NCBI GenBank assembly: GCA_965242735.1
Contig: OZ251497.1
Span: forward strand, 248,001 to 312,000
Source: G958295645 sp965242735
GTDB taxonomy: Bacteria; Gemmatimonadota; Gemmatimonadetes; Longimicrobiales; Gaopeijiaceae
DNA: 64,000 nucleotides
Direction: 5' to 3'
The position numbers were made by a program, and so were the translations under genes. Shown here in pieces: positions 18,186 through 28,200 of the stretch (positions within the stretch are counted from its first letter, which is position 1; each line of letters begins with the position of its first letter). The notes beneath the pieces were generated by a model. It was not told the DNA's origin, made no database searches, and was given only the letters and a program-made list of their open reading frames with translations.

Positions 18186-19544
18186 ATGCGGTCAGGCGTC
18201 GTGCCGTTTCCGGCCGCGCGACGGGTCCTCCGTGCCAGGCGGCGCGCACGGGCGAAGGCCTCGGCCGGCCGGGGGGCGGCGGCCCTGCTGGCGGCGGCGC
18301 TGGCGAGCGCGGTTCCGGGCGTCCCCGCGAGGGCGCAACTGTCCGGCGACGGCGCCCGGCCCAAGGTTTTCTTCGACTGCCAGACCCGCGGCTGCGACCT
18401 CAACTACCTGCGTACCGAGATCGCCTGGGTCGACTGGGTGCGCCAGCCGCAGGACGCCGACGTCTACGTCATCATGACCAGCCAGGTCACCGGAGCCGGG
18501 GGCCGCGAATACCAGCTCGACTACAGCGGAGCCGAGCCCTTGGAGTACGAGGAGCAGATGCGGTTCCAGTCGCTGCCCACGAGCACGCGCCGCGAGGTGC
18601 TCGATGGACTGGCCCACGTGCTGGCGGTGGGTCTGCTGCACTTCGCCGCTTCCCATCGATTCGCGCAGCCGGCGGCGGTCGTGGGGCGCGATCCCGGCGC
18701 CGAGACTGGGCCCGTCGTGAGCCGCGAAGAGGTGGACGACCCCTGGGACTTCTGGGTCTTCAGGATCGGCGGTAACGCGGAGCTGGACGGCGAACAGACC
18801 CGCCGAACCACCAGCGTGAGCAGCAACTTCAACGCCTCGCGCGTCACGCCCGTCTGGAAGATGAACTTCCGCGGCAACGTCGACTTCAACAGGCGCGAGA
18901 TCGACTTGGCGGAGGGAGGCGAGTTCGTCGACGAACGAACCGACTGGGGCGTGACCGAGCTGGTCGCGTACGCCTTCAGCGATCACTGGTCGGCCGGGGT
19001 TCAAGGAGAAGTGCGGCGGATCAGACGCTTCAACCAGCGCTTGCGCTTCGAGCTGACGCCTGCGCTCGAGTACAGCTATTTCCCCTACGAAGAGGCGACG
19101 CGCCGCTCGCTGACCGCGTTCTACCGCATCGGCCCCGCGCACCGCCGGTACGTGGAGACCACGGTGTTCGGGCAAGATAAGGAGACCCGCTGGGAGCAGG
19201 CGCTCGAGGTCGAGTTCTCGCAACGCCAGCAATGGGGCGACGCTTCCGTGCGCCTCCAGGGATCCCATTTTCTCCACGACGCGAGCCTCTACAACTTGCG
19301 GTTGCGGGGCAACGTTCGGTTTCGCGTGGCGCGGGGTCTCGATTTCTACGCCAACGGCGGTGTTTCCTGGGTCGCCGATCAGGTTTATCTTTCCGCACGG
19401 GGCGTGACCGACGAGGAAGCCCTCCTCAATCTCCAGCAGAGGAGCCAGGACTTCAACTACAGCATGGAGGCCGGCCTTGGATTCCAATTCGGCTCGATCT
19501 ACAACAACGTGGTCAACAACCGGTTCCGGGGGACGTTCTTCTAG
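18186..19544 (+). CDS. Outer-membrane beta-barrel protein with N-terminal periplasmic domain
   Basis: The 452-residue protein begins with an Arg-rich stretch and a hydrophobic signal (ALLAAALASAVPGVPARAQ), so it is exported. Residues ~55-130 form a small globular domain (VFFDCQTRGCDLNYLRTE) with two Cys. Residues ~190-452 are alternating amphipathic strands ending in NNRFRGTFF, whose terminal Phe is the usual barrel-assembly signal. Such barrels with a DUF-type N-domain are common in Gemmatimonadota and Bacteroidota. Substrate is unknown. The next gene downstream encodes another small exported barrel-like protein and may be co-transcribed. Confidence 0.75.
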   Translation: MRSGVVPFPAARRVLRARRRARAKASAGRGAAALLAAALASAVPGVPARAQLSGDGARPKVFFDCQTRGCDLNYLRTEIAWVDWVRQPQDADVYVIMTSQVTGAGGREYQLDYSGAEPLEYEEQMRFQSLPTSTRREVLDGLAHVLAVGLLHFAASHRFAQPAAVVGRDPGAETGPVVSREEVDDPWDFWVFRIGGNAELDGEQTRRTTSVSSNFNASRVTPVWKMNFRGNVDFNRREIDLAEGGEFVDERTDWGVTELVAYAFSDHWSAGVQGEVRRIRRFNQRLRFELTPALEYSYFPYEEATRRSLTAFYRIGPAHRRYVETTVFGQDKETRWEQALEVEFSQRQQWGDASVRLQGSHFLHDASLYNLRLRGNVRFRVARGLDFYANGGVSWVADQVYLSARGVTDEEALLNLQQRSQDFNYSMEAGLGFQFGSIYNNVVNNRFRGTFF

Positions 19545-19569
19545 GCCCAGCGGTTGCCTGGGAGGCCGC

Positions 19570-20298
19570 ATGCCGATGCGTCGCGGTTTCGTCCGGCCGC
19601 GTAGCGCGCGAGGAACAGGCGGCCTCGTTCGGGGCGGTCCGGCCTCATGGAGCCGGGCCCGCGGGGCGTCGCGGGCGGGGTGCGCGGTGTTGGCTGCGGC
19701 CTTCCTGCACGTCGCGTCGCCGGCGTCAGCCCAGAACGTGCCTGCTCCGGCCCAAGCGCAGGAGGGCGACCGGGGGCCGGGCGTGCGCTTGGTCGCCGTG
19801 CCCGCGGTGGGCGCCTCGTTCAACGAACGCGAGGCGCGCCTGCCCGTCTCTCCCACTGCCTTCGTGAGGATTGCGCTGGAGGTCTGGAGCGCCGTGGGCG
19901 GCGCCGAATTCGCCCTGTTTCTCGGCGGCGCCGCCACGGGCGTCATGGTCAACGAGTCGTGTTCGGTGGAAGACGCGTGCGCGGGCGCCACGCAACTGGC
20001 CGCCGACTTCGTCGCCACAGGGGAGGCCGGGCTGATCTTCGGAATTCCCGGCGAACCGTATCTGGTCGGCTTTTGGGGCCAGGGCTTCCCGGCGAAGGCG
20101 GACCCGTTCAATCCTTATGCGCCGAACGCCTCGCGGCGATACCGGCGCTTTTCATGGGGCGGAGGAGTCGGCATCGCCCCGCGGATCGGCGCGCTCTCCC
20201 TCTCGCTCGAGGTGCGCTTCCGGCGCGACGGCCGGTTCGCCCAGCCCCACAGCGACTCCTTCGAGGTGCTGTTCGGCGTCCCGCTGAGATCGAGGTAG
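19570..20298 (+). CDS. Exported beta-rich envelope protein
   Basis: The 242-residue protein has a signal region (CAVLAAAFLHVASPASAQ) and then amphipathic strands such as VRIALEVWSAVGGAEFALFLGG and ALSLSLEVRFRRD, consistent with a small outer-membrane barrel. A Cys pair (ESCSVEDACAGA) could form a disulfide. MPMRRG is chosen as start because GGAGG lies four bases upstream. It sits 25 bases after the larger barrel gene. No family is recognised. Confidence 0.65.
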   Translation: MPMRRGFVRPRSARGTGGLVRGGPASWSRARGASRAGCAVLAAAFLHVASPASAQNVPAPAQAQEGDRGPGVRLVAVPAVGASFNEREARLPVSPTAFVRIALEVWSAVGGAEFALFLGGAATGVMVNESCSVEDACAGATQLAADFVATGEAGLIFGIPGEPYLVGFWGQGFPAKADPFNPYAPNASRRYRRFSWGGGVGIAPRIGALSLSLEVRFRRDGRFAQPHSDSFEVLFGVPLRSR

Positions 20299-20412
20299 CG
20301 TCGCTCGCGGTCCACGGTAGTCCGGTCCCGGGCTCGGGTTCCGGCGCAGGGGCGAGCGGTGTGTGGCGAGCATGATGTAGCGTCGCCCGCGCGGTCCACG
20401 ATGGTCCGGTCC
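20296..20412. repeat. Imperfect direct repeat beginning at a stop codon (period 82 bp)
   Basis: tagcgtcgctcgcggtccacgg...gtccggtcc starts at the TAG stop of the upstream gene (20296) and recurs at 20378-20412 as tagcgtcgcccgcgcggtcc...ggtccggtcc. The second copy leads into the pseudogene that follows. Confidence 0.6.
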
Positions 20413-20836
20413 TGATTTTCGGCGGCGAGCACTGGCTGACGGGCGGCCCCGTCCTTGCGAAGGGGCGGAGGAGTCGCTATGAGGTTCCGGTATTGGACGA
20501 AGACGTCGAAGCGGGTCGGCTCTTCAAATCCAATGCCGTGCCCAAGCGGAGGAGGTTCATCAGAGGGATCAGACCGATCCTCGCGACTTCTTGACATCCC
20601 TATTGCCGGCTTCTTCCGATCACTTGCTGATTCAGTACTCGAGAACATCGCGCAGCGAGCCTGCCCCTCCCGTGATTCGAACGTACCTTGTCGACATCGC
20701 GACCGGCATCGGGGCTTTGCTTGGGACAGATCTGCCGGTCATGTCAGCTGTGCTGTCCGACGGATACGTTGCCGTGTTCGACGATCCATACCCGCGCATT
20801 GAAATTCGCAAGGTTCCGGGCGGCGGCGACAGGTAG
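20376..20836 (+). pseudogene. Decayed beta-propeller gene fragment (frameshifted)
   Basis: The 655-base stretch from 20299 to 20953 has no intact gene. One frame reads DGPVLIFGGEH ... RYEVPVLDEDVEAGRLF and ends at a TGA near 20591. A different frame then reads FLTSLLPASSDHLLIQYS ... TYLVDIATG and YVAVFDDPYPRIEIRKV to a stop at 20836. Both halves look like one protein, and the tail resembles the last blades of the six-bladed propeller lipoproteins at 57-59 kb. A frameshift therefore separates the halves and the start is missing. Base composition is lower in G+C than the flanks. The remaining 20837-20953 bases hold nothing recognisable. Confidence 0.5.
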
Positions 20837-20953
20837 CAAGCAATTCCCTCACATGCAGTTCGGCGTGTTCCAACGGGCTGGACTTGTCGATGATTCGACG
20901 CAATAACGATTGTCCGCCGCCGCCGTAAGCCGTGGGCAACGCGACCCCCGAGG

Positions 20954-23866
20954 CTACCGCAGAGCGGCCTTGATGCTCTCCAGCATGTCCTTCTGCGTCT
21001 GCGTCGGCGGATGGAGCGTTCCTTGCCGCACGCCGCTGCCGTTGACGGCCGTGTACAGTTGCTGGAGGCGGCCCCGTTGCTGGGCCGCAGCGCCGGAGAC
21101 GTCCGCCAAGCGGGTGGCGAGGCGCAAGACCTCCAGCAGGAACGCCTCTCGTTCGCGGTAGTCGGCCACAGTGAGCGGGAGGTCCGGATCTCCTCGAACG
21201 ACCACGGTGCGCCGGTGCGAAGCGCTCCCGGCCGAGAGCTCGACGGCGTACAGCCCCGGCGACACGAACGGGCCCCGCCGCGCCAGCGGGCGCGCAACGA
21301 CGGCGGGATCGTGGGGCTCCCACATGCTCGTCTCGCCCGGCAGGCCGTGGCGCAGGTCCCACCACATGCGCTGCACGCCCCCGCCGCCCGGCGCCGCGAA
21401 CGTGCGCACGGTGTCGCCGGCCGCGTTGGAGATGGTGATCCGGGCGTCGTCCGCCCGGCGGCCCAGCCGGTACGTGATCGGCGTTCCGTCCGGCGGGTTC
21501 TCGCCCATGAACGCCGCCTGCGCCCGGTACGACGTATCCTTCCAGTAGTAGCGGATCGTGCCGCGGCGCACGGCGAAGAGGAAGACGGCTTCGCCCGCGG
21601 CCGCCGCGTGCTCGGCAAGCGGCGCGATGTCGTCCACGACGATGATCGAGCGGCCGTGGGTGCCCAGCACCAGGTCCTTCTCCCTCGGGTGAATCGCCAA
21701 GTCGTCGTAGGCGGTGGTGGGCAAGCCCGGCGCCCGCGCCCAAGTGGCGCCCCGGTCCGTGCTCGCGAACACGTGATGCTCGGTGCCCACGACGAGCACG
21801 TCCGGATTGTCCGGGTGTTCGGCAATCACGTTGACCGACCCCGTGGGCAAGCCGCCGTGCAGCGCCGTCCACCGCTCCCCGAAGTCCTCCGTCCGGTAGA
21901 CGTACGGGCCGAAGTCGCCGTCGCGGTGCGCGTCGAAGGTCACGTAGGCCGTCCCCGGAGCGTCCGCCGAGGCCGCCACCCGGCTGACATAGGCCCCCGA
22001 AGGCACGGAGCGGATCGCATCGCTGTCGTCTCCTCCGTCCACCGAGGCCGCGCCCGCGGCGCCGCCCGACACCTCGCGCCACGAGCGCCCGCCGTCCCTC
22101 GACACCTGCACGTTTCCGTCGTCCGTGCCCACCCAGAGCACGGCCGGGTCCAGCGGCGACTCCGCAATCGTCACGATCTCCCCGTACGACGACGTGCCGT
22201 CGTTGCGCGACAGCCGCGTGTCGGCGCCGGCCACGCCCATGATCTCCAGCTCGTCGCGGTCCGCTTGGCGCGTCAGGTCGTCTGTGCGCTCGAAGCTGCC
22301 GCCCCGGTCGCGCGACACGAACAGCCGGTTGCCGCCCACGTACACCACGTTCGGATCGTGGCGCGACAGCAGGCTCGGCGACACCCAGTCCCATCGGTAT
22401 GGTTCCTCGCCCGCCGGGGCGGCCAGCCGCAAGCTCACCACGTCGCCGGTGACGTTGTCGAAGCGCGTCCAGTTCCCGTTCTGCGAGTTGATGTACACCG
22501 TGCGCCCGTCCGGCGCCGCCTGCTGGTACATCCCGTCGCCGAATCCCGTCTGGCGCCAGTCGTCGTCCACGATTCCTTCCCAGGAACGCGTGACCGACGG
22601 TCCCATCCATGAATGGTTGTCCTGCATTCCGCCGTAGATCCAATAGGGGTCGCGGTCGTCCACGTCGATGGCGTAGAACTGGCCGATGGGCAGGTTGTGG
22701 ATGCGGCGGAACGTGACGCCGCCGTCGTACGTCTCGTGGAGCCCGGCGTCGCCCGCCAAGTAGAAGTGCTCCGGGTCGCCGGGATCGATCCACATGCTGT
22801 GATGGTCGGCGTGCACGCCCACGTCATAGGTGGGCCGGACGGCGATCTCCTCGAAGGTGCGCCCGCCGTCTTCGCTGCGGTGCGAGGACGTCGCGAGCGT
22901 GTAGACGCGGTTCTCGTCCGTCGGGTCGATGAAGACGTGCGAATAGTACATCGGGCGGATGTTCTGGTTGCTCACCTTCTCCCAGGTCTCGCCCCCGTCC
23001 TCGCTGCGGTAGCCGCCCGATTCTCTCTCGTGCTGCACCAGCGCGTTGAGGACGCGGGGATTGGTCTGGGACACCGCCAAGCCGATTCTTCCCTTGTCGC
23101 CTGCCGGGATGCCGTTGGTCAGCTCGCGCCACGTGTCGCCGCCGTCCTCGGTCTTGTAGATGCCGCTCCCGGGACCGCCGCCGTTGAAGCCCCAGGTGCG
23201 TCTTTGCCTTTGGTACATGGCCGCGTAGAGGACGGCCGGGTCGGACGGGTCGATCGCCAAGTCCACGGCGCCCGTGTGCTCGTCCACGAACAGGACTTTC
23301 TCCCAGTTCTCGCCGCCGTCGGTGGAGCGGTAGACGCCGCGCTGGGGCGAGGAACGCCACAAGTTGCCCAGCGCCGCCACGTACACGACGTCGGGGTTGC
23401 GCGGATGGACCTGCACGCGACCGGTGTGGCGCGTCTCGGCGAGCCCCAGATGCGTCCAAGTGGCGCCGCCGTCGTCCGAGCGGTAGACGCCGTCGCCCCA
23501 CGAGGTGCTCTGCCGGTTCTGCTGCTCGCCCGTCCCCGCGTAGACGACGCTCGGGTCCGACGGCGCAATCGCCACGTCGCCGAACGTGCTCGTGGGCATG
23601 TGCTCCCAGAGGTTCGTCCAGGTGATGCCGCGGTTCGTGCTCTTCCAGAGGCCGCCCGAGGCCGTGGCGACGTAGATCGTGGAGGGATCGCCGGGCAGGG
23701 CTTCGACGTCGTGGATGCGCCCGCCGGTGAGGGCCGGCCCGACATGGCGGGGCTGGAAGGCGGCCAAGTCGGCTTGGGTGAGGGGTTGCTGGGCGGCCAA
23801 CGTGGGGGACTGCGCGAGCGCGCCTCCGAAGACAAGAGCGCAGGCGGAGAGCGGCGAACGGCTCAT
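20954..23866 (-). CDS. Exported sortilin/VPS10-type BNR-propeller protein
   Basis: A ~970-residue exported protein of the VPS10/sortilin-like, glycosyl-hydrolase-like BNR group. A signal peptide (CALVFGGALAQSPTLAAQ) precedes a large propeller with many Asp-box repeats of the S-x-D-x-G-x-x-W form (STNRGITW, SDDGGATW, STDGGENW, SEDGGETW, SRDGGRSW). The last ~250 residues form a beta domain and a helical tail. In Gemmatimonadota these proteins are often annotated as glycosyl hydrolases, but no catalytic residues can be assigned here. MSRSPLS is chosen because its ATG overlaps the stop of the exonuclease gene (23863-23866), so both form one operon. Confidence 0.88.
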   Translation of the reverse strand: MSRSPLSACALVFGGALAQSPTLAAQQPLTQADLAAFQPRHVGPALTGGRIHDVEALPGDPSTIYVATASGGLWKSTNRGITWTNLWEHMPTSTFGDVAIAPSDPSVVYAGTGEQQNRQSTSWGDGVYRSDDGGATWTHLGLAETRHTGRVQVHPRNPDVVYVAALGNLWRSSPQRGVYRSTDGGENWEKVLFVDEHTGAVDLAIDPSDPAVLYAAMYQRQRRTWGFNGGGPGSGIYKTEDGGDTWRELTNGIPAGDKGRIGLAVSQTNPRVLNALVQHERESGGYRSEDGGETWEKVSNQNIRPMYYSHVFIDPTDENRVYTLATSSHRSEDGGRTFEEIAVRPTYDVGVHADHHSMWIDPGDPEHFYLAGDAGLHETYDGGVTFRRIHNLPIGQFYAIDVDDRDPYWIYGGMQDNHSWMGPSVTRSWEGIVDDDWRQTGFGDGMYQQAAPDGRTVYINSQNGNWTRFDNVTGDVVSLRLAAPAGEEPYRWDWVSPSLLSRHDPNVVYVGGNRLFVSRDRGGSFERTDDLTRQADRDELEIMGVAGADTRLSRNDGTSSYGEIVTIAESPLDPAVLWVGTDDGNVQVSRDGGRSWREVSGGAAGAASVDGGDDSDAIRSVPSGAYVSRVAASADAPGTAYVTFDAHRDGDFGPYVYRTEDFGERWTALHGGLPTGSVNVIAEHPDNPDVLVVGTEHHVFASTDRGATWARAPGLPTTAYDDLAIHPREKDLVLGTHGRSIIVVDDIAPLAEHAAAAGEAVFLFAVRRGTIRYYWKDTSYRAQAAFMGENPPDGTPITYRLGRRADDARITISNAAGDTVRTFAAPGGGGVQRMWWDLRHGLPGETSMWEPHDPAVVARPLARRGPFVSPGLYAVELSAGSASHRRTVVVRGDPDLPLTVADYREREAFLLEVLRLATRLADVSGAAAQQRGRLQQLYTAVNGSGVRQGTLHPPTQTQKDMLESIKAALR

Positions 23867-24690
23867 GGGACGGGTTCCTCCGGTGGTCTGTTCAGGGCCA
23901 GCGCGGCTTGGCTGGGGTCGTGACGAACGTAGGCGGCGTGCACCGTCTTCAACACCTCCGGGTCCAGGTCGTCGAGCCCGAGCATCCAAGTCAAGTAGTC
24001 CGGCTTGGTCTGGGCCACCTCGTCCAGCGGGGCGCCGCGGTGCTTGCCCTTGCGAAAGACGAGCGCGCCGGCCGGATTCTCGGAGAACCATCGGGAAAGC
24101 TCCGACTCGAAGGGCGCGAACTCGTCGCAGTAGCCGTGCAGTCCCTGGATGGACGAGGGCAGGTGCGCGTACCTCTTCAACTGCGCGAGGAAGACGTCGA
24201 CCGTCGTCTCCACGTCCGCCGTCGCCGAGTGCGCGCGCTCGGCTTCGCGATCCAGGTAGAACATCGCCGCTGCGCTCAGATCGCGGGGCTCCTCTCGGTG
24301 GAAGATGGTCTGCACGTCCACGAGTCGCCGCTCCCCCACCTCGAACGGAACGCCTGCCCGCCGAAACTCCGCCACGAGCATCGGCAGGTCGAAGCGTCGA
24401 ATGTTGAAGCCGGCCAAGTCGCACGTGCCCAAGTACTTGGCGAGCGCCTTGGCGCGGCTGGCGAACGGAGGCTCGTCCGCCACGTCGGCGTCCGAAATGC
24501 CGTGCACGGCGGTTGCCTCGGGCGGAATCGGCACGCCCGGATTGAACCGCCTCACGCGCTCGTCTCGATTGCCGGTCTCGTCGATCTTGACCGCCGCGAG
24601 TTCGACGATGCGGTCGTGCGCCGAGCGGGTCCCCGTCGTCTCCAGGTCGAAGAAGACGAGCGGGCGGTCAAGGCCGAACGGGAGGCTCAT
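23863..24690 (-). CDS. DEDDh 3'-5' exonuclease with ExoX-like C-terminal domain (copy 1)
   Basis: This is a DnaQ-superfamily exonuclease. The Exo motifs are complete: FFDLETTG (D15, E17), NIRRFDLP (D101) and AHSATADV (H154, D159). The C-terminal FRKGKHRGAPLDEV ... PDYLTWML matches the small ExoX-like C-terminal domain. A 3'-5' nuclease on DNA or RNA is expected; it lacks polymerase domains. A second, closely similar copy is at 28575-29345, and a third is a fossil at 24884-24988. It is coupled by an ATGA overlap to the BNR-propeller gene, an unexpected partner for a nuclease. Confidence 0.9.
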   Translation of the reverse strand: MSLPFGLDRPLVFFDLETTGTRSAHDRIVELAAVKIDETGNRDERVRRFNPGVPIPPEATAVHGISDADVADEPPFASRAKALAKYLGTCDLAGFNIRRFDLPMLVAEFRRAGVPFEVGERRLVDVQTIFHREEPRDLSAAAMFYLDREAERAHSATADVETTVDVFLAQLKRYAHLPSSIQGLHGYCDEFAPFESELSRWFSENPAGALVFRKGKHRGAPLDEVAQTKPDYLTWMLGLDDLDPEVLKTVHAAYVRHDPSQAALALNRPPEEPVP

Positions 24691-24834
24691 GGAGGGAGCG
24701 GCGGAAGGAAGCGGGGCGGAAGGTGGGGCGGACGCGCGGGCTTTGCGGCCGGTTGCCCCAATCTAGCGTCTCCGCCGACGTTGCCGGCCCCGGCGCCGAA
24801 GCTTGCGGCGGGCGCAGGGGCAGCCGCGAGGGAA

Positions 24835-24853
24835 TATGGTCAATATGACCATA
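24835..24853. promoter_or_regulatory. Perfect 19-bp A+T-rich inverted repeat (possible operator)
   Basis: tatggtca-ata-tgaccata has two perfect 8-base arms around a 3-base spacer, 145 bases upstream of the exonuclease start. A partial third arm, aatgacc, follows at 24854. Such an A+T-rich dyad stands out in this G+C-rich sequence and has the size of a repressor dimer site. It could equally be a relic of a lost mobile gene or toxin-antitoxin promoter. No regulator gene lies beside it. Confidence 0.4.
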
Positions 24854-24883
24854 ATGACCTGAATGATCTCTTGCGGCCTACCC

Positions 24884-24988
24884 TCGGCCATCAGCACCGG
24901 CAGGTCGAAGCGCCGAATGTTGAATCCGCCCAGGTCGCATCCCGCAGCATCTCGGCCGTCGCCTTTGCCGCGCCGCCCAAACGGCGGA
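24884..24988 (-). pseudogene. Fossil fragment of a third DEDDh exonuclease
   Basis: On the minus strand this stretch encodes CDLGGFNIRRFDLPVLMAE, nearly identical to the ExoII region of the two intact copies. It is preceded in a shifted frame by AKATAEM, which matches KAVAEM just upstream of that motif in copy 2. At the nucleotide level it lines up with 29024-29125 over about 105 bases. Both ends of the gene are missing. It lies between copy 1 and the second BNR-propeller gene, so the exonuclease/propeller pair was probably duplicated and partly lost here. Confidence 0.75.
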
Positions 24989-25256
24989 TCGTGTCGGCGC
25001 CGAGAGAGCAGTCGGCGCGTCGTTCGACAGTGCGGTTGCGGACATCGGCTCGATCGCTCAAGATTGGACGACGCGGCAACAACTACGGAGACGACATGGG
25101 CCCCGACGCTGTCAAGGTTCAGAAGGGCGGCCGGACCATTCCGAACGAGCGATGAGAGCCTTGCGGATGGGGTTGCCTAGCCCAGCCTAGGCCCGGGCTG
25201 GGCCTCCGCGTCTCCCCAAGCTCGCGCCCTCGTTCCCCACGTCCGCCGAGAATCGC
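24989..25256. other. Rest of the exonuclease/propeller gap; no intact gene
   Basis: The gap between 24691 and 25256 holds only the palindrome and the fossil exonuclease described separately. After 24989 there is a plus-strand reading frame ending GRTIPNER at 25155, with moderate G+C, that could be the tail of another lost gene. I cannot identify it. The promoter of the BNR-propeller gene at 25257 should also be here. Confidence 0.4.
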
Positions 25257-28200
25257 ATGATCCGTCGTTCCCGCACCTCCGCATCCAGGTTGGCCGTCGC
25301 GCTGGCGGCCGTCGTCGTCGCCGCCGCCATCGTCGCTGATCCCACCCTGGCCCAGTCTCCGCCAGTCTCCGCCGCGGACTTTGCTCCGATGAAGGCCCGC
25401 GGCATCGGGCCGGCGGGAATGAGCGGGCGGGTCTCGGACGTGGCGGTCAGCCTTCAGGATCCGGCGGTCGTCTACGTGGGTGCGGCCACGGGCGGAGTGT
25501 GGCGTTCGCGGGACGGCGGGCTCACGTGGCAGCCGGTGTTCGACGACCAGCCGGTGCTGGGGATCGGGGCGGTCGCGGTGTCGGCGTCGAATCCGGACGT
25601 CGTTTGGGCCGGCACGGGAGAGGGGAATCCGCGCAACTCCGCGGGCGTCGGCAACGGCGTCTACCGGAGCCTCGACGGCGGCGACACGTGGCGGCACATG
25701 GGCCTGGAGCGGTCGGAGCGCATCCACCGAATCGTCGTCCATCCCCGGGATTCGCGCACGGTGTACGTCGGCGCCATGGGACCGGCATGGAGCGACGGCG
25801 AGCAGCGCGGCGTGTACAAGACGACCGACGGTGGCGAGACCTGGGAGCAGGTCCTGTTCGTGGACGCGGGCACGGGAGTCGCGGACTTGGTGATGGACCC
25901 GCGGAACCCCGACAAGCTCTTCGCGGCGATGTGGTCGTTTCGGCGCTGGCCATGGTTCTTCCGCTCGGGCGGGCCCGGGAGCGGACTGTACGTGACCCAC
26001 GACGGCGGCGCGAACTGGCAGCGGTTGGGGCCGGAGGACGGCTTGCCGCCAGGCGAACTGGGGCGGATCGGGGTGGCCGTCTCCCGCTCGAATCCGAACG
26101 TGGTCTACGCGCTCGTGGAGGCGGAACGGAGCGAGCTGCTGCGTTCCGACGACGGAGGCTCGCGCTGGCGAACGGTGAGCGACAGGCGGGGCGTGGCGCC
26201 AAGGCCATTCTACTACGCCGACCTGCGCGTCGATCCCACCAACGAGAACCGTCTGTACAGCCTCCACAGCGCCATTCAAGTCAGCGAGGACGCGGGCCGC
26301 AACTTCCGCACGGTGGTGCCCAGCCAGACGATCCACGGGGACGTGCATGAGCTGTGGATTCACCCGGACGACAGCCGCTTCATGATCCTGGGCGAGGACG
26401 GGGGGATCGCCTTCACCTACGATCGGGGCGACAGTTGGCGCTTCGTCGAGAATCTGCCGCTGGCGCAGTTCTACCACATCGCCGTGGACATGGAGACGCC
26501 CTTCAACGTCTACGGCGGCTTGCAGGACAACGGCTCTTGGTTCGGGCCCATGACGGTCTGGGCCCAGCGGGGGATCATGAACCTGCATTGGACCCGGGTC
26601 GGCAGCGGCGACGGCTTCGCAGTCATGAACGACTTCGGCGACGCGCGGTACGGCTATTCCTTGGCCCAAGGCGGCCGCTTGGTGCGCTTCGACAAGGCCA
26701 CCGGCAACCGGCGCGACATCACTCCGGTGCACCCGGACGGCGGCGCTCTGCGCTTCAACTGGAACGCCGCCCTCGCGGTCGATCCGTTCGACTCCACGAC
26801 GATCTACCTTGGCTCCCAGTTCGTGCACAGGTCGCGCGACCGGGGCGCTTCGTGGGAGATCGTCTCGCCCGACCTCACCACCAACGACCCCGAAAAGCAG
26901 CGCCACCGCGAAAGCGGCGGGCTGACCATCGACGCGTCGGGGGCTGAAGCCCACACGAGCATTCTCAGCATTGCGCCCAGCCCGTTGGAGCGGGGGCTGA
27001 TCTGGGTCGCGACCGACGACGGAGCCGTCCAGGTCACGCGGGACGGCGGCGCCGCTTGGACCAATGTGGGCGACCGGGTCCCCGGCGTCCCGGCCGCGAC
27101 TTGGGCGCCCCACGTGGAGCCCTCCAAGCACGACCCGGCCGTCGCCTACGTGGTCTACGACGACCACCGGCGGGGCAACTGGACCCCCTACGCCTTTCGG
27201 ACGGAGGACTACGGACGGAGTTGGGAACCGCTGGGACTGGGCAATGGCGGAGTGGGACGGGACGGCGGCATCGGCGTCCGCGAGGAAGCGGGGGAGGGCG
27301 TCTGGGGGTTCGTCCACGTCATCGAGGAGGACCCGGTGGAGCCCAACCTCCTCTTCCTCGGCACGGAGTTCGGCCTCTTCGCCAGCCTGGACCGGGGCGC
27401 CTCGTGGATGGAGTGGCGCAACGGGTTGCCGCCCGCGCCCGTGCGAGGGCTCGTCGTGCACCCGCGCGACCACGATCTGGTGGTGGGCACCCACGGCCGG
27501 GCCGTCTACGTCATCGACGACGTCCGGCCCCTGCGCGCGCTGGCGGCCGACCCCTCCGCCGCCGGGGACGCGTTGCGGGTCTTCCCGGCCGCGCCCGCCG
27601 TCCAGTACGTGGAGGCCGAGGCCCAGGGCTACCGCTCCACGGGCCACGCCATGTTCATGGGGGACCGGAGGCCCTACGGGGCGCTCCTCCATTACTGGAT
27701 GGGCGAGGCGGCCACCGGGGACGGCGACCCGGCCAGAGGCTCCGGCGACCTGACCACGCCCACCGCCGACTCGGCGCAGCTCTCGATTCTGGACGGCGCC
27801 GGCCAGCGGGTGCGCACTCTCTCCGGGACTGCCCGCCGCGGCCTGAACCGGGTCGTGTGGGACACGCGGATGGCCCTGCCCGACGACTCCGGCCAAGTCG
27901 GCCCTTGGGTCCTGCCGGGCCGCTACGTCGTTCGCGTCGAAGCGGGCGGGCACGTCGCCGAGGGCAGCGTCGAGGTCGTCGCCGACCCGCGCCTGGACAT
28001 TTCCATCGCCGACCGGCGCGCGAGGATCGCAGTCCAGCTGGAAGCCGCGCGCCGGAGTGCGGCGGCCTCGCAAGCGGAGGACCGGATCGACGACGCCATC
28101 GAGGCGGTGGAGGAAGTGCTGGCGTGGCTGCCCGACGACGACGAATCGTCCGCGCTTCGGCGGCAGGGCCGGGAGCTGTCGGACCAGCTGGCTGCCCTCG

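Noticed and set aside
20660..20700. tRNA-like gttcgaatc on the minus strand
   Set aside because: The flanking bases do not pair into a T-arm or acceptor stem, and the site lies within the decayed propeller frame.
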